DNA of 42,038 bases from an uncultured bacterium (GTDB lineage Bacteria; Planctomycetota; Phycisphaerae; Phycisphaerales; UBA1924): positions 1-42,038 of the forward strand of contig CAJXXI010000002.1 in the NCBI GenBank assembly GCA_913062615.1, given 5' to 3'. Positions within the stretch are counted from its first letter, which is position 1. The number at the start of each line of letters is the position of its first letter. Below are positions 8,026 through 16,437 of the stretch, in pieces. The position numbers and the translations under genes are program-made. The notes under the pieces are model-generated. The model was given only the letters and a program-made list of their open reading frames with translations, did no database searches and was not told where the DNA came from.

Positions 8026-9168
8026 ATGAGTACTGCTGAAAAAACATTCTCCAAAGGCCTTGAAGGCGTCATCGCTGCACAGACCGAGATGTCCTTTATC
8101 AATGGTACCGAAGGAATTCTCGAGTATGTCGGCATCGCCATCGGCGATCTGGCTTCGAAGAGCTCATTCGAAGAAACAGTCTTCCTGCTCTGGAACAAGC
8201 GATTGCCAACACAGAGCGAACTCGAAGCATTCACCAAGGATCTTCGTTCGCATTACTCATTGTGCGATGCGATGAAAACCCGCATCACCTCCTGCCCGAT
8301 CGAAGCAGAGCCAATGCATGTGATCCGCACGATGATCAGCTCAATGGCGATGGATGATTCATCACCCAACGAGAACAGCGTCGAGGCTGCTCGTGAGAAA
8401 TCAATGAGGATCTTGGCCAAGACCCCGGCGATTGTTGCGGCGTTTGATCGTCACCGTCGTGGGCTTGAAGCGATTGATGGCGATCCATCACTGAGCTTCG
8501 CCGCCAACTTCTTGTACATGCTCAATGGTGAGAAGCCAACCGATGCGATGATCCGTGCGTTTGATATCTGCATGATCACCCACGCCGATCACGGCTTGAA
8601 CAACTCGACCTTCGCTGCTCGCGTAGTGATTTCGACCCTGTCTGATGTGTACTCCTCGATCACGGCTGCGGTCGGTTCGTTGCGTGGACCATTGCACGGC
8701 GGTGCAAACGAGGGCGTGATGAAGATGCTCAACCAGATCCCATCAGTCGATGCTGCTGAGGATCATGTGATGAACATGATCAAGAACAAAGAGCGGATCA
8801 TGGGCTTTGGGCACCGGGTGTACAAGTCAAAGGATCCTCGCGCCAGCGAGTTGATGACCCTGGCCAAGCAGCTCGCTGAGGACACGGGGAACATCGAGTT
8901 CTACGACAAGTCCAACGCGATCGAACAGGTCATGGAGCGTGAATACGCCGCCAAGGGCATCTATCCAAATGTCGATTTCTACTCGGCGACGACTTATCAC
9001 TGCATCGGGCTCAAGCTCGATCTCTTCACCCCAATGTTCGTGCTCGCACGCATCGCAGGGTGGGCCGGTCATGTCATCGAGCAGCTCGAAGACAACCGCT
9101 TGTTCCGTCCGACGACTGATTATGTTGGCCCGCACGATGCCCCATATGTTTCGATTGATGATCGTTGA
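8026..9168 (+). CDS. gltA: citrate synthase
   Basis: Condenses oxaloacetate and acetyl-CoA to citrate, the entry to the TCA cycle. The 380-aa length fits the short bacterial/archaeal type. Active-site residues are seen: His in HADHGLNNS (186-189), the catalytic His224 in PLHGGAN, His263 in GFGHRVYK and the catalytic Asp317 in NVDFYS. AAAGGA lies 9-14 bases before the ATG. A strong terminator follows at once, so it is a single-gene unit. A 2-methylcitrate synthase is possible from sequence alone, but no prp genes are nearby. Confidence 0.95.
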   Translation: MSTAEKTFSKGLEGVIAAQTEMSFINGTEGILEYVGIAIGDLASKSSFEETVFLLWNKRLPTQSELEAFTKDLRSHYSLCDAMKTRITSCPIEAEPMHVIRTMISSMAMDDSSPNENSVEAAREKSMRILAKTPAIVAAFDRHRRGLEAIDGDPSLSFAANFLYMLNGEKPTDAMIRAFDICMITHADHGLNNSTFAARVVISTLSDVYSSITAAVGSLRGPLHGGANEGVMKMLNQIPSVDAAEDHVMNMIKNKERIMGFGHRVYKSKDPRASELMTLAKQLAEDTGNIEFYDKSNAIEQVMEREYAAKGIYPNVDFYSATTYHCIGLKLDLFTPMFVLARIAGWAGHVIEQLEDNRLFRPTTDYVGPHDAPYVSIDDR

Positions 9169-9186
9169 GATTGATTTTATAACTAC

Positions 9187-9218
9187 AAAGCCCCTTGCGA
9201 ATGCATGGGGCTTTTTTT
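9187..9218 (+). terminator. Rho-independent terminator of citrate synthase
   Basis: An 8-bp stem AAAGCCCC/GGGGCTTT with a 12-base loop runs into a T-rich tail, starting 18 bases after the stop codon. Confidence 0.85.
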
Positions 9219-9256
9219 ATGGATGGGTGTTGTTTGTTGGGGCGAATCGCGGAGAG

Positions 9257-10210
9257 TCAGCGGGCTGACTTGAGCTGAGTCGCGAGAATCCGCAGAGCGT
9301 GCTTTGGGCGTACAGATGAGGGCCGCAAGCGTATGGCATCTTTCGCGAGTATGATGACGCGTTTTTTGGAGAGCTCTGTGGGTGACCTGTAGTGATCTTT
9401 GATTGCTCTCCAAGCGTAACCCGCCATGACATGATTGCACTTTTTTTCGATTCGTTTTCGTTCACGGGGTTCTAGTTGAACGAAGAGATGATGGAAGTAT
9501 TCTTTCACTTCTTGAAGACCGATGAAATGAGTCTCGCGATGGGTTCGATGCATGCCCTTGGCGTGTTGGCGGTAGCCGTGATTGATTTCATTGACGACGG
9601 CACATTTCATAAAACTTGAGAGATGCATGTAGACAGCGAGGTCTTCGTAGAGTGTGAAACTTTGCGAGTGTTTGGTTGCTTCGACGAGTGATTCGGTATC
9701 GGTGAGGAGGAATCTGCAGTGGATTTGGCCGGGAAACTCGTGTGCGACGACTGATTCGAAGATATTTCCTGTGGGGAGTTCTTCTGGTTTTGTAGTCCAA
9801 GGGCGGATCACTTTGCTGTTTTCATCGATCATGTTCATGTTTGAATACACGAACCCTGCGTCTGGGTTATCGAGCAGACATTGCTCTTCGAGCCGGAGTT
9901 TTTCGGGGTAGTAGAGATCGTCGCCGTCGGCATAGGTGGTGAGGTCACACCGAGATTGTTGAATGGCGAAGTGTCGATTGGCGCTGATGCCCAGGTTGGT
10001 CTCGTTGAGCTTGATGGTGAAGAGCCCGGGGTGGTCGCGTTCGTATTGGCGGAGGACATCGGCCGAATCGTCCGGTGAAGCATCGTCTACGATGACGATT
10101 TGGTCTGGCATTCTGGTTTGGGCGAGGATGGAATCGATGAGCTCGATGAGGTAGTCGCGTTGGTTGTATGTGATCACACATACTGCGATGCTTTTCTTTG
10201 GCTGAGTCAT
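9257..10210 (-). CDS. family 2 glycosyltransferase
   Basis: A 317-aa GT-A fold transferase: nucleotide-sugar binding start AVCVITYNQRDYLIELIDSI, VDDASPDDS, NLGISANRH, the metal-binding DGDD (YADGDDLYY) and a later acidic YEDLAVYMH region where the catalytic base is expected. It probably adds a sugar to a surface glycan or lipid-linked acceptor; the donor and acceptor are unknown. I use the ATG at 10210 because the family domain starts eight residues later; the frame stays open to 10321 but that extra 37 residues has no family match. It lacks neighbours for polysaccharide synthesis, so it seems a stand-alone gene. Confidence 0.85.
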   Translation of the reverse strand: MTQPKKSIAVCVITYNQRDYLIELIDSILAQTRMPDQIVIVDDASPDDSADVLRQYERDHPGLFTIKLNETNLGISANRHFAIQQSRCDLTTYADGDDLYYPEKLRLEEQCLLDNPDAGFVYSNMNMIDENSKVIRPWTTKPEELPTGNIFESVVAHEFPGQIHCRFLLTDTESLVEATKHSQSFTLYEDLAVYMHLSSFMKCAVVNEINHGYRQHAKGMHRTHRETHFIGLQEVKEYFHHLFVQLEPRERKRIEKKCNHVMAGYAWRAIKDHYRSPTELSKKRVIILAKDAIRLRPSSVRPKHALRILATQLKSAR

Positions 10211-10338
10211 TGTGTCATCATCCGATGGTATGTGCGTGAGAAATCCTTGCCGGTCCTGAGAAACAGCGGAGGTGAAGACATTCTGTTTGACGAGACGCCC
10301 CTCATGAGCGATTTCAAACACAGCGCTCTCAGAATGTT

Positions 10339-10344
10339 AGTATA
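10339..10344 (-). promoter_or_regulatory. possible -10 box for the glycosyltransferase gene
   Basis: On the minus strand the bases read TATACT, about 130 bases upstream of the glycosyltransferase ATG. No good -35 accompanies it. Confidence 0.25.
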
Positions 10345-10353
10345 GCGAGTTTT

Positions 10354-10782
10354 TTAGATTCCGAGCCCATGTAAGATTGATTCGAGTACGACGCGCGATC
10401 GATTCTCTTCTGCCGGGTCGATGTTGATCGTCATAATGATTCCGGCGCCCTCGAATGAGGTCGTGATCTTGATTTTGTCGTAGGGGAGATTGCGAGATGC
10501 GAGCGCGACGAGTCGGCCGCCTTGAGGCGAAACCGACGCCTCCTCAATCGTGTGCCCCTGGCGATAAAGTACCGAACGAGCCACCGCCATCACCGATTCG
10601 ATCGAATGCCCCGGAGGCAGCTCGGTGTGCAAAAGCCCAAACCGATAGGTCGCATAAATCGGGGTCTGCCCATGCCACGCTCTGGATTCACGCAAAGAGG
10701 GTGATGATTGGCAACCGCTCAAGATAGTGGTGGCGATCAGGGTGAGCAGAACCAGGGCGATGATGTGATAGAAGCGTCTCAT
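10354..10782 (-). CDS. small lipoprotein, DUF3568-like
   Basis: A 142-aa protein with a lipoprotein signal peptide: basic start MRRFYH, hydrophobic core, and lipobox LSGC with Cys23. The mature part (LPPGHSIESVMAVARSVLYRQG, then alternating beta strands such as KIKITTSFEGAGIIMTINID and a final helix) resembles the DUF3568 type of small lipoproteins, in which one helix packs on a beta sheet. Function unknown. It is divergent from rpsU and separated from the glycosyltransferase by 143 bases. Confidence 0.75.
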   Translation of the reverse strand: MRRFYHIIALVLLTLIATTILSGCQSSPSLRESRAWHGQTPIYATYRFGLLHTELPPGHSIESVMAVARSVLYRQGHTIEEASVSPQGGRLVALASRNLPYDKIKITTSFEGAGIIMTINIDPAEENRSRVVLESILHGLGI

Positions 10783-10866
10783 GGCGGTTTTTATCGGTCA
10801 ATTGGGGCTCTGAGCACGACAAGAGGCAGAGAATCGATATCTGTTGCACACAATTGCTTCTCCCGC

Positions 10867-10896
10867 TTGACCTTGCAGCGATTCGCGCCTTGGATA
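10867..10896 (+). promoter_or_regulatory. possible promoter of rpsU
   Basis: TTGACC (10867-10872), 18-base spacer, TGGATA (10891-10896). The -35 is good, the -10 weak. Confidence 0.3.
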
Positions 10897-10962
10897 CAGA
10901 CCCGACGCACCGGTGTTCGGTCTTACAACGATGTCCTTATTGAAACGAACTGAGGAGTTCAC

Positions 10963-11139
10963 ATGGCAATCCGTATCAAATCTCGTGGAAACGAAAGCGC
11001 AGAACAGATGATGCGCCGCTTTAAGAAGCTCTGCGAGAAGGAAGGGTTGACCAAGGACATCAAGCGTAAAGAATACTACGAGAAGCCTTCCGAACGCAAA
11101 AACCGTGCGGCTCGCAAAGCTGCTCCTCGTCGCGACTGA
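10963..11139 (+). CDS. rpsU: 30S ribosomal protein bS21
   Basis: A 58-residue basic protein starting MAIRIKSRGNESAEQMMRRF, with the family's KEYYEKPSERKNRAARKAA tail. bS21 sits on the 30S platform near the anti-Shine-Dalgarno helix and helps initiation. GAGGAG lies just upstream of the ATG, and a terminator follows, so it is a single-gene transcript. The short length is normal for bS21. Confidence 0.96.
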   Translation: MAIRIKSRGNESAEQMMRRFKKLCEKEGLTKDIKRKEYYEKPSERKNRAARKAAPRRD

Positions 11140-11184
11140 TACGCGCCGAGTGATCTTGCGATCACCTCATTGAAACTCATCACG

Positions 11185-11208
11185 CCTCCGTAATTTACGG
11201 AGGTTTTT
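11185..11208 (+). terminator. Rho-independent terminator of rpsU
   Basis: CCTCCGT-AATTT-ACGGAGG stem-loop (up to 9 paired bases) followed by five T, 46 bases after the rpsU stop. Confidence 0.85.
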
Positions 11209-11501
11209 CATGCGCCAGTTCAGAACTGAATCGACCAAAGATGGATCCCCCTAGAAAGCTCTTTCCCTTATGTTTCAACGAATTCTACCCGATTAGTCGA
11301 TCTATACTTGGCACCCCTTATCGGGCTGTTTCGTCCACATGACCGGGTCAGCGTTTTCGTTGGCATCGGTATCCGTGTCGCTTCACATCGCACAGTGCAA
11401 AGTGTGCAAGCGACTGGTTTTATAGAGAATCCGATGCTGCGATGTACCGCAGCTGATCGAACCACTGCACACACAACTGTACAAACAGAAGGTTGAACAC
11501 A
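11209..11501. other. leader region of the pyrophosphatase gene, with a small hairpin
   Basis: Nearly 300 bases without a credible gene. A 6-bp GCTGCG/CGCAGC stem with a 6-base loop lies at 11436-11453 in the likely mRNA leader, and a 5-bp GCACA/TGTGC inverted repeat at 11390-11407. TATACT at 11303-11308 and TATAGAGAAT near 11421-11430 are -10-like but lack good -35 partners. No known riboswitch is recognised. Confidence 0.35.
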
Positions 11502-14210
11502 ATGAGTATGCAACTCATGCCAACACTGGCATCGATGTCCGATGTGACACCGGCGTATTACCTGGCTCCCGTCGGGGGCGTTCTTGCCCTCATCATGGCC
11601 AAGGTTTTCCAAAAATCAGTCATGAGTAAATCCGAAGGCTCAGAAGACATGATCGAGATCGCGCAAGCGGTTCGTGATGGCGCTATGGCGTACCTCACTC
11701 GTCAGTACAAAGTGGTTGCGGGCGTATTCGTCTTGCTCATCGCTTTCTTGGCGATCATGTACTTCCTCGGTCTTCAGTCACCATTCGCACTCATCGGCGT
11801 GCCGATCGCTGGTCTGTTCTCAGGCCTGTGTGGTTGGTTCGGTATGAAGATGGCGACCAACGCGTCGGCTCGTACGACGCACGCGGTTGCCAACTCACTC
11901 AATGATGGCTTGACCGTTGCATTCCGTTCGGGTGCAGTGATGGGCTTGAATGTTGTGGGCTTCGCACTCATCGATGTCTCGGCTTGGTTCTTTATCTTTA
12001 ACCAGTTCGACATCGTCGGCGGCGGCATCACTGAAATCACCACCATCATGCTCACCTTCGGGATGGGTGCTTCGACACAGGCGTTGTTCGCTCGTGTTGG
12101 TGGCGGGATCTACACCAAGGCAGCCGATGTTGGTGCTGACCTTGTGGGTAAGGTTGAAGCTGGTATTCCAGAAGATGACGCTCGTAACCCAGCGACCATC
12201 GCAGACAATGTCGGCGACAATGTCGGCGATGTTGCGGGTATGGGTGCTGACCTTTACGAATCATACTACGGCTCGATCCTCGCAACGATGGCACTTGGTG
12301 CCGCGGCTGCGATGACGCTTGCTAACGGCGATGCTGCTGCGGAACTCGGGCTCAAGCTCGCTGTTGCACCGATGGCACTCGCTGGCTTGGGCATCTTCTG
12401 CTCGATCATCGGTATCTTTGCCGTGAAGGCCAAAGAGAACGCGAGCTTCTCGCAGCTTCTCAAGGGCTTGCACAAGGGCGTGTATGTTGCTTCGGCGTTG
12501 ATCGTCGTTGGCGCATTCGCACTGCTCTGGTTCATCTTTAAGGACACCGGCGAGGTCGCTGGTCTTCCTGCATGGTGGCGTCTTGGCTTGTCGATCTGCT
12601 CGGGTTTGCTCTCGGGTCTTGTGATCGCACACGCTACCGAGTACTACACCTCGTACGAGCATCCACCAACCAAGCGTATCGCTGAGCAGGCACTTACTGG
12701 CCCTGCAACAGTCATCATCGCTGGTATCGCAGAAGGCATGAAGTCCACATGGGCATCATTGCTCGTCGTTGTTGTTGCAATCATCGCGGCGTTCTCATTC
12801 GCTGGCGGCGGCGACTCATTCCTCATGGGTCTCTACGGCGTAGGTATCGCAGCGGTTGGTATGCTCTCGACTTTGGGTATTACACTCGCAACCGACGCAT
12901 ATGGCCCGATCGCGGACAACGCGGGTGGCAATGCTGAGATGACTCAGCAGCCTCCGATCGTTCGTGAACGCACCGACATGCTCGATTCATTGGGCAACAC
13001 CACCGCAGCGACCGGTAAGGGCTTTGCGATTGGTTCGGCAGCATTGACTGCAATGGCACTCTTCGCGGCATACATCCAGATCGTTCAGGTCCAGATCGGT
13101 ACGCAGGCAGAAGCCTTCTATGGCGACGGCACCGCGTTCGTGGTTCCTGAAGGCATGGCTGGCGATTTCGCAGTCTACCAAGGCTACGGCAAGTACGCTG
13201 TGGTCAGTGGCGACGGCGAAACAACAGAAGTCGACGGCGGCATGATGATCGCTGACTCGATGAAAATCGGTAAGCCAAACCCTGCCAAGGGTACTGTCTT
13301 GCCAGTCACCACTTCAGATGACGGCACGGTCTTTACCGTTGCTGATACAGATGAAGATGGCGCGGCTTGGACTGCAACACTCGCATCGGCCAAGAAGGGC
13401 TCGATCAGCAATGTCCTCACATTCTATGATGTGACGCTTGCGAACCCGAAGCTTCTCGGTGGTATCTTTATTGGTGTGCTTCTCGCATTCCTCTTCTGTG
13501 CGTTGACCATGAACGCTGTAGGGCGTGCGGCATACGCGATGATGAACGAATGTCGCCGACAGTTTGGCTTCATTCGCCAAGCACTTCGTAACGGTGGCAT
13601 GTCCGAAGAAGATGTGGCCAACCCAGACAACTGGCCAATGAAGGGCGTTGATCTCGATGGCCATCATTACCCAGACTACGCTGAGTGTGTATCGATCTCG
13701 ACGACAAGTGCTCAGAAGGAAATGGTTGTCCCTTCGATCCTCGCGATCTTCATCCCGATCGCTGTTGGCTTGACCCTTTCGGTCGCTGGCGTGATGGGGA
13801 TGCTCGTTGGTGGTTTGACTTCGGGCTTCGCGCTCGCGGTCTTCATGTCCAACGCCGGTGGTGCTTGGGACAACGCCAAGAAGTTGCTCGAATCCTACGG
13901 TGCAACCACCGCTCAGGAAATGGTCGATGGCACTGGCAACTCAGTCAAGATTCCTGACACCGTCCGCAGCTCGATCATGGATCGTGCCAAGGAAGCCGTC
14001 GGGGCTGGCAACGGCGATCTGGTCATCTACGGCAAGGGCTCAGATGACCATAAGGCAACCGTTGTTGGCGATACAGTTGGTGATCCGTTCAAGGACACTT
14101 CCGGCCCGGCACTCAACATCCTGATCAAGCTGATCTCGATCGTTTCGGTTGTGTTCGCAGGACTCATCGTTGCGTACGGCGACATCCTCGGCGGCATCCT
14201 CGGAATTTGA
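11502..14210 (+). CDS. hppA: membrane-bound ion-translocating pyrophosphatase with a long extra loop
   Basis: Hydrolyses cytosolic pyrophosphate and pumps H+ (or Na+) across the membrane. The 16-helix fold is clear: GADLVGKVEAGIPEDDARNP, NVGDNVGDVAGMGADLYESY, DAYGPIADNAGGNAEM, and near the end GAWDNAKK plus GDTVGDPFKDTSGPALN. Ala502 and Gly505 in NTTAATGKGF match the K+-dependent subfamily; pumped ion not decided. At 902 aa it is longer than the usual 660-800, because about 117 residues (roughly 528-644) sit where relatives have a loop of about 15. I start at ATG 11502, 9 bases after AGAAGG, not at TTG 11493. Single-gene unit closed by a strong terminator. Confidence 0.96.
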   Translation: MSMQLMPTLASMSDVTPAYYLAPVGGVLALIMAKVFQKSVMSKSEGSEDMIEIAQAVRDGAMAYLTRQYKVVAGVFVLLIAFLAIMYFLGLQSPFALIGVPIAGLFSGLCGWFGMKMATNASARTTHAVANSLNDGLTVAFRSGAVMGLNVVGFALIDVSAWFFIFNQFDIVGGGITEITTIMLTFGMGASTQALFARVGGGIYTKAADVGADLVGKVEAGIPEDDARNPATIADNVGDNVGDVAGMGADLYESYYGSILATMALGAAAAMTLANGDAAAELGLKLAVAPMALAGLGIFCSIIGIFAVKAKENASFSQLLKGLHKGVYVASALIVVGAFALLWFIFKDTGEVAGLPAWWRLGLSICSGLLSGLVIAHATEYYTSYEHPPTKRIAEQALTGPATVIIAGIAEGMKSTWASLLVVVVAIIAAFSFAGGGDSFLMGLYGVGIAAVGMLSTLGITLATDAYGPIADNAGGNAEMTQQPPIVRERTDMLDSLGNTTAATGKGFAIGSAALTAMALFAAYIQIVQVQIGTQAEAFYGDGTAFVVPEGMAGDFAVYQGYGKYAVVSGDGETTEVDGGMMIADSMKIGKPNPAKGTVLPVTTSDDGTVFTVADTDEDGAAWTATLASAKKGSISNVLTFYDVTLANPKLLGGIFIGVLLAFLFCALTMNAVGRAAYAMMNECRRQFGFIRQALRNGGMSEEDVANPDNWPMKGVDLDGHHYPDYAECVSISTTSAQKEMVVPSILAIFIPIAVGLTLSVAGVMGMLVGGLTSGFALAVFMSNAGGAWDNAKKLLESYGATTAQEMVDGTGNSVKIPDTVRSSIMDRAKEAVGAGNGDLVIYGKGSDDHKATVVGDTVGDPFKDTSGPALNILIKLISIVSVVFAGLIVAYGDILGGILGI

Positions 14211-14245
14211 TTCTGGTTGAGCCAGGCATTTAACTTTACAACATG

Positions 14246-14273
14246 AAAGCCCCGGGCAACCGGGGCTTTTTTT
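14246..14273 (+). terminator. Rho-independent terminator of hppA
   Basis: AAAGCCCCGG-GCAA-CCGGGGCTTT, a 10-bp perfect stem with a 4-base loop, followed by TTTT. Confidence 0.9.
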
Positions 14274-14332
14274 AATGCGTGTATGGTATCATTATGACTC
14301 GTACCCAATGCCTTCCATTTTACGGAGTCTGC

Positions 14333-16201
14333 ATGCTGCATACATTTGATCGATTCTGCCGAGTGTTTATTTTTCTGAGCCTCGTCTGTGCAACTGCGAT
14401 GTTCACCAATACAGCGAATGCCAACTCGGCCCCGGACGCATTCACAAAGGATGTCGAGTCGCACATTATCGATATCTTTGATCGAGTAACCGATCAAGAC
14501 TCACTCGAACTCGCCAGCAGCGAGATCAACCAACTCGCAGACTATGTGTCTGCACATGCTGGCAATCGCCAGTTTGATGCGATTGTCCACGCCGAGGCCG
14601 CCCGAGAGATTACGAAACTACTCCTCGGAGCATCGAGTTCGAACAAGAGGTTCGATCTCTCTAATACGATCGATCAACTTTTTGAACATCAAGAGTTCAT
14701 GATCGAACTTGGCATTCAGATTTCTGATGAAGACCAAGCCGAGCATGTCGCTCGAATTATCAATGAACTGATGAAGAAACGATCGTCGCAGGTGAAGGCG
14801 TACCCGCGGGTCGCTGCGGCAATTGCACTTGTGCACGACCGTGCACAGAGCACGCCATATTCCGTTCGAATCAATGAAAACCATCCTGCTGCCGCCCGCC
14901 CCCTTGAGATCTTTGACTTCTATGTCAATCACGCGAGCACGATGGCCATCCCCCTCAATAAACTGCCCACGGCCTTGCTCGTTTATGTCGTGGATGTCTC
15001 TGAATCAATTGAAGACCTTGAATGGGCACATCGAACATATACACGAAATCAGAAAGTCGGCGAACGATTCTTTGAAATCGAATATGACTACGACCATTAC
15101 CGAAAGGGATCGCCCAAGAAAGTCACCGCGGCAGGAAACTACGGCCTCCAGAATATCAAGCAGCATGGTGGCGTGTGCGCCGACCAAGCGTACTTCGCGA
15201 TGAGTGTCGCCAAAGCAAACGGAATTCCATCTGGGTACATCGTTGCCAAGGGCGCGAATGTATCGCACGCTTGGGTTGGGTTCTTAGAGCTGAAGGGCCG
15301 GCAAGCGGCTTGGAACTTTGATGCCGGGCGATATCCTGAATATCAAAAACTCCGAGGCAATGTCACCAATCCCCAAACCGGCGAACGCATCAGCGACGGG
15401 CGGCTCGGCGTTCTTGGGATCGCCTCTGCATCATCCAACACCAGCGTGCTCCACAGCATGGCGATCGCTAAAGCGGTTATGCGGATGCTCAATCGAGACT
15501 GGAACCCAGATACTGATTTCGATATCGCCCGCCGAGGCAATCTGAAACGCCCACGAACAGACTCGGAAAAGGATTGCCTTGCATTACTCAGGTCTGCCTT
15601 GACCAAATGCGCAGGCTCGCCGACTGCTTGGGCGAATGTCATCCACATGTCATACATGCGTGATCTTACCGAAGCTCAGAAAAGTACTTGGTCAAAGGCG
15701 GTCATGCAAATGTGTGGCAAGCGGCACCAAGATTTCTCGTACGACTTCCTCGTGGATCTCATCAACACGGTCGAAGATCCCAAGGTGCAGCATGAGATGT
15801 GGGAATGGGCATTCAATCAGTTCCGAACTCGTCCTGATCTTGCCGCCGGTGTGCGACTGATGCAGGGTCGGCTCTGGCAAAGCAAAGACAATCCGGAGTA
15901 CGCATGGCTCGCGTACAACGATGTGATCACCAAGTTCATCAATGAAGGCCCAATGGTCAATCAAGCCCTGAGTTCTATGGGTAAACTCTTGGCACGATCA
16001 GGAAAACGAGATGAGTATCTGCCAGTTCTGCAAGAGGCCGCCCGCCAAGTTGATCAGCCCGACCGCATGGGAAGCCAGTTCGCTCGACAATCGAACTACT
16101 ACAAAATCAACTGGCGTCTTGTCAAAGAACTTGAGTATCACAATCGAATGAACGAAGCCAGCCATATCCGCAAAATGATCCGCATGCCCGCAAACGATTG
16201 A
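14333..16201 (+). CDS. exported transglutaminase-like (papain-fold) protein
   Basis: A 622-residue protein with a signal peptide (hydrophobic stretch ending in ANA, about residue 31). The middle holds a transglutaminase-like catalytic triad: Cys282 in HGGVCADQAYFA, His312 in SHAWVGFLE and Asp330 in WNFDAGRY. Such domains act as proteases, amidases or cross-linkers. The N-terminal and C-terminal parts (about 250 residues each) look helical and repeat-like, with no family I recognise. I choose ATG 14333 because ACGGAG lies 6-11 bases upstream; the frame is open back to 14279, right after the hppA terminator, but that would extend the signal peptide. Substrate unknown; probably acts on envelope proteins. 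Confidence 0.8.
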   Translation: MLHTFDRFCRVFIFLSLVCATAMFTNTANANSAPDAFTKDVESHIIDIFDRVTDQDSLELASSEINQLADYVSAHAGNRQFDAIVHAEAAREITKLLLGASSSNKRFDLSNTIDQLFEHQEFMIELGIQISDEDQAEHVARIINELMKKRSSQVKAYPRVAAAIALVHDRAQSTPYSVRINENHPAAARPLEIFDFYVNHASTMAIPLNKLPTALLVYVVDVSESIEDLEWAHRTYTRNQKVGERFFEIEYDYDHYRKGSPKKVTAAGNYGLQNIKQHGGVCADQAYFAMSVAKANGIPSGYIVAKGANVSHAWVGFLELKGRQAAWNFDAGRYPEYQKLRGNVTNPQTGERISDGRLGVLGIASASSNTSVLHSMAIAKAVMRMLNRDWNPDTDFDIARRGNLKRPRTDSEKDCLALLRSALTKCAGSPTAWANVIHMSYMRDLTEAQKSTWSKAVMQMCGKRHQDFSYDFLVDLINTVEDPKVQHEMWEWAFNQFRTRPDLAAGVRLMQGRLWQSKDNPEYAWLAYNDVITKFINEGPMVNQALSSMGKLLARSGKRDEYLPVLQEAARQVDQPDRMGSQFARQSNYYKINWRLVKELEYHNRMNEASHIRKMIRMPAND

Positions 16202-16212
16202 ACACTCAATGC

Positions 16213-16398
16213 TTAATCCTCGAACTCTTTAAACGCGCCGCGGGAGGCTTGATCGTCAAGGTAGTCCTGAAAATCGCCCATCTTGTACGAAATAAAACAG
16301 AAGGCGTGATGCAGGGTCAGCCATTCGATATCGGATTTGTCCTCTTCGAGGTCTTTGCGGATAGTGTTGAACTCAGCAAGTATTCGTTCGGCTTTCAT
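16213..16398 (-). CDS. small protein of unknown function
   Basis: A 61-aa acidic protein (MKAERILAEF, LHHAFCFISYKMGDFQDYLD, then a polar tail). I do not recognise it. It is preferred over the opposite-strand frame because GAAAGGG sits about 8 bases before its ATG, the composition is protein-like, and the stretch between the convergent transglutaminase gene and znuB-like gene is otherwise empty. It lies downstream of the ABC permease on the same strand (39 bases) and could be its last operon gene. Confidence 0.5.
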   Translation of the reverse strand: MKAERILAEFNTIRKDLEEDKSDIEWLTLHHAFCFISYKMGDFQDYLDDQASRGAFKEFED

Positions 16399-16437
16399 AG
16401 TGTGACCCTTTCAAAATAAACCATCAATGACAATCGG

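Noticed and set aside
11268-11612. 114-aa minus-strand frame upstream of hppA
   Set aside because: Overlaps the start of hppA, odd composition and no ribosome binding site.
16198-16419. 73-aa plus-strand frame
   Set aside because: The opposite-strand frame has the better ribosome binding site and composition; both cannot be real.
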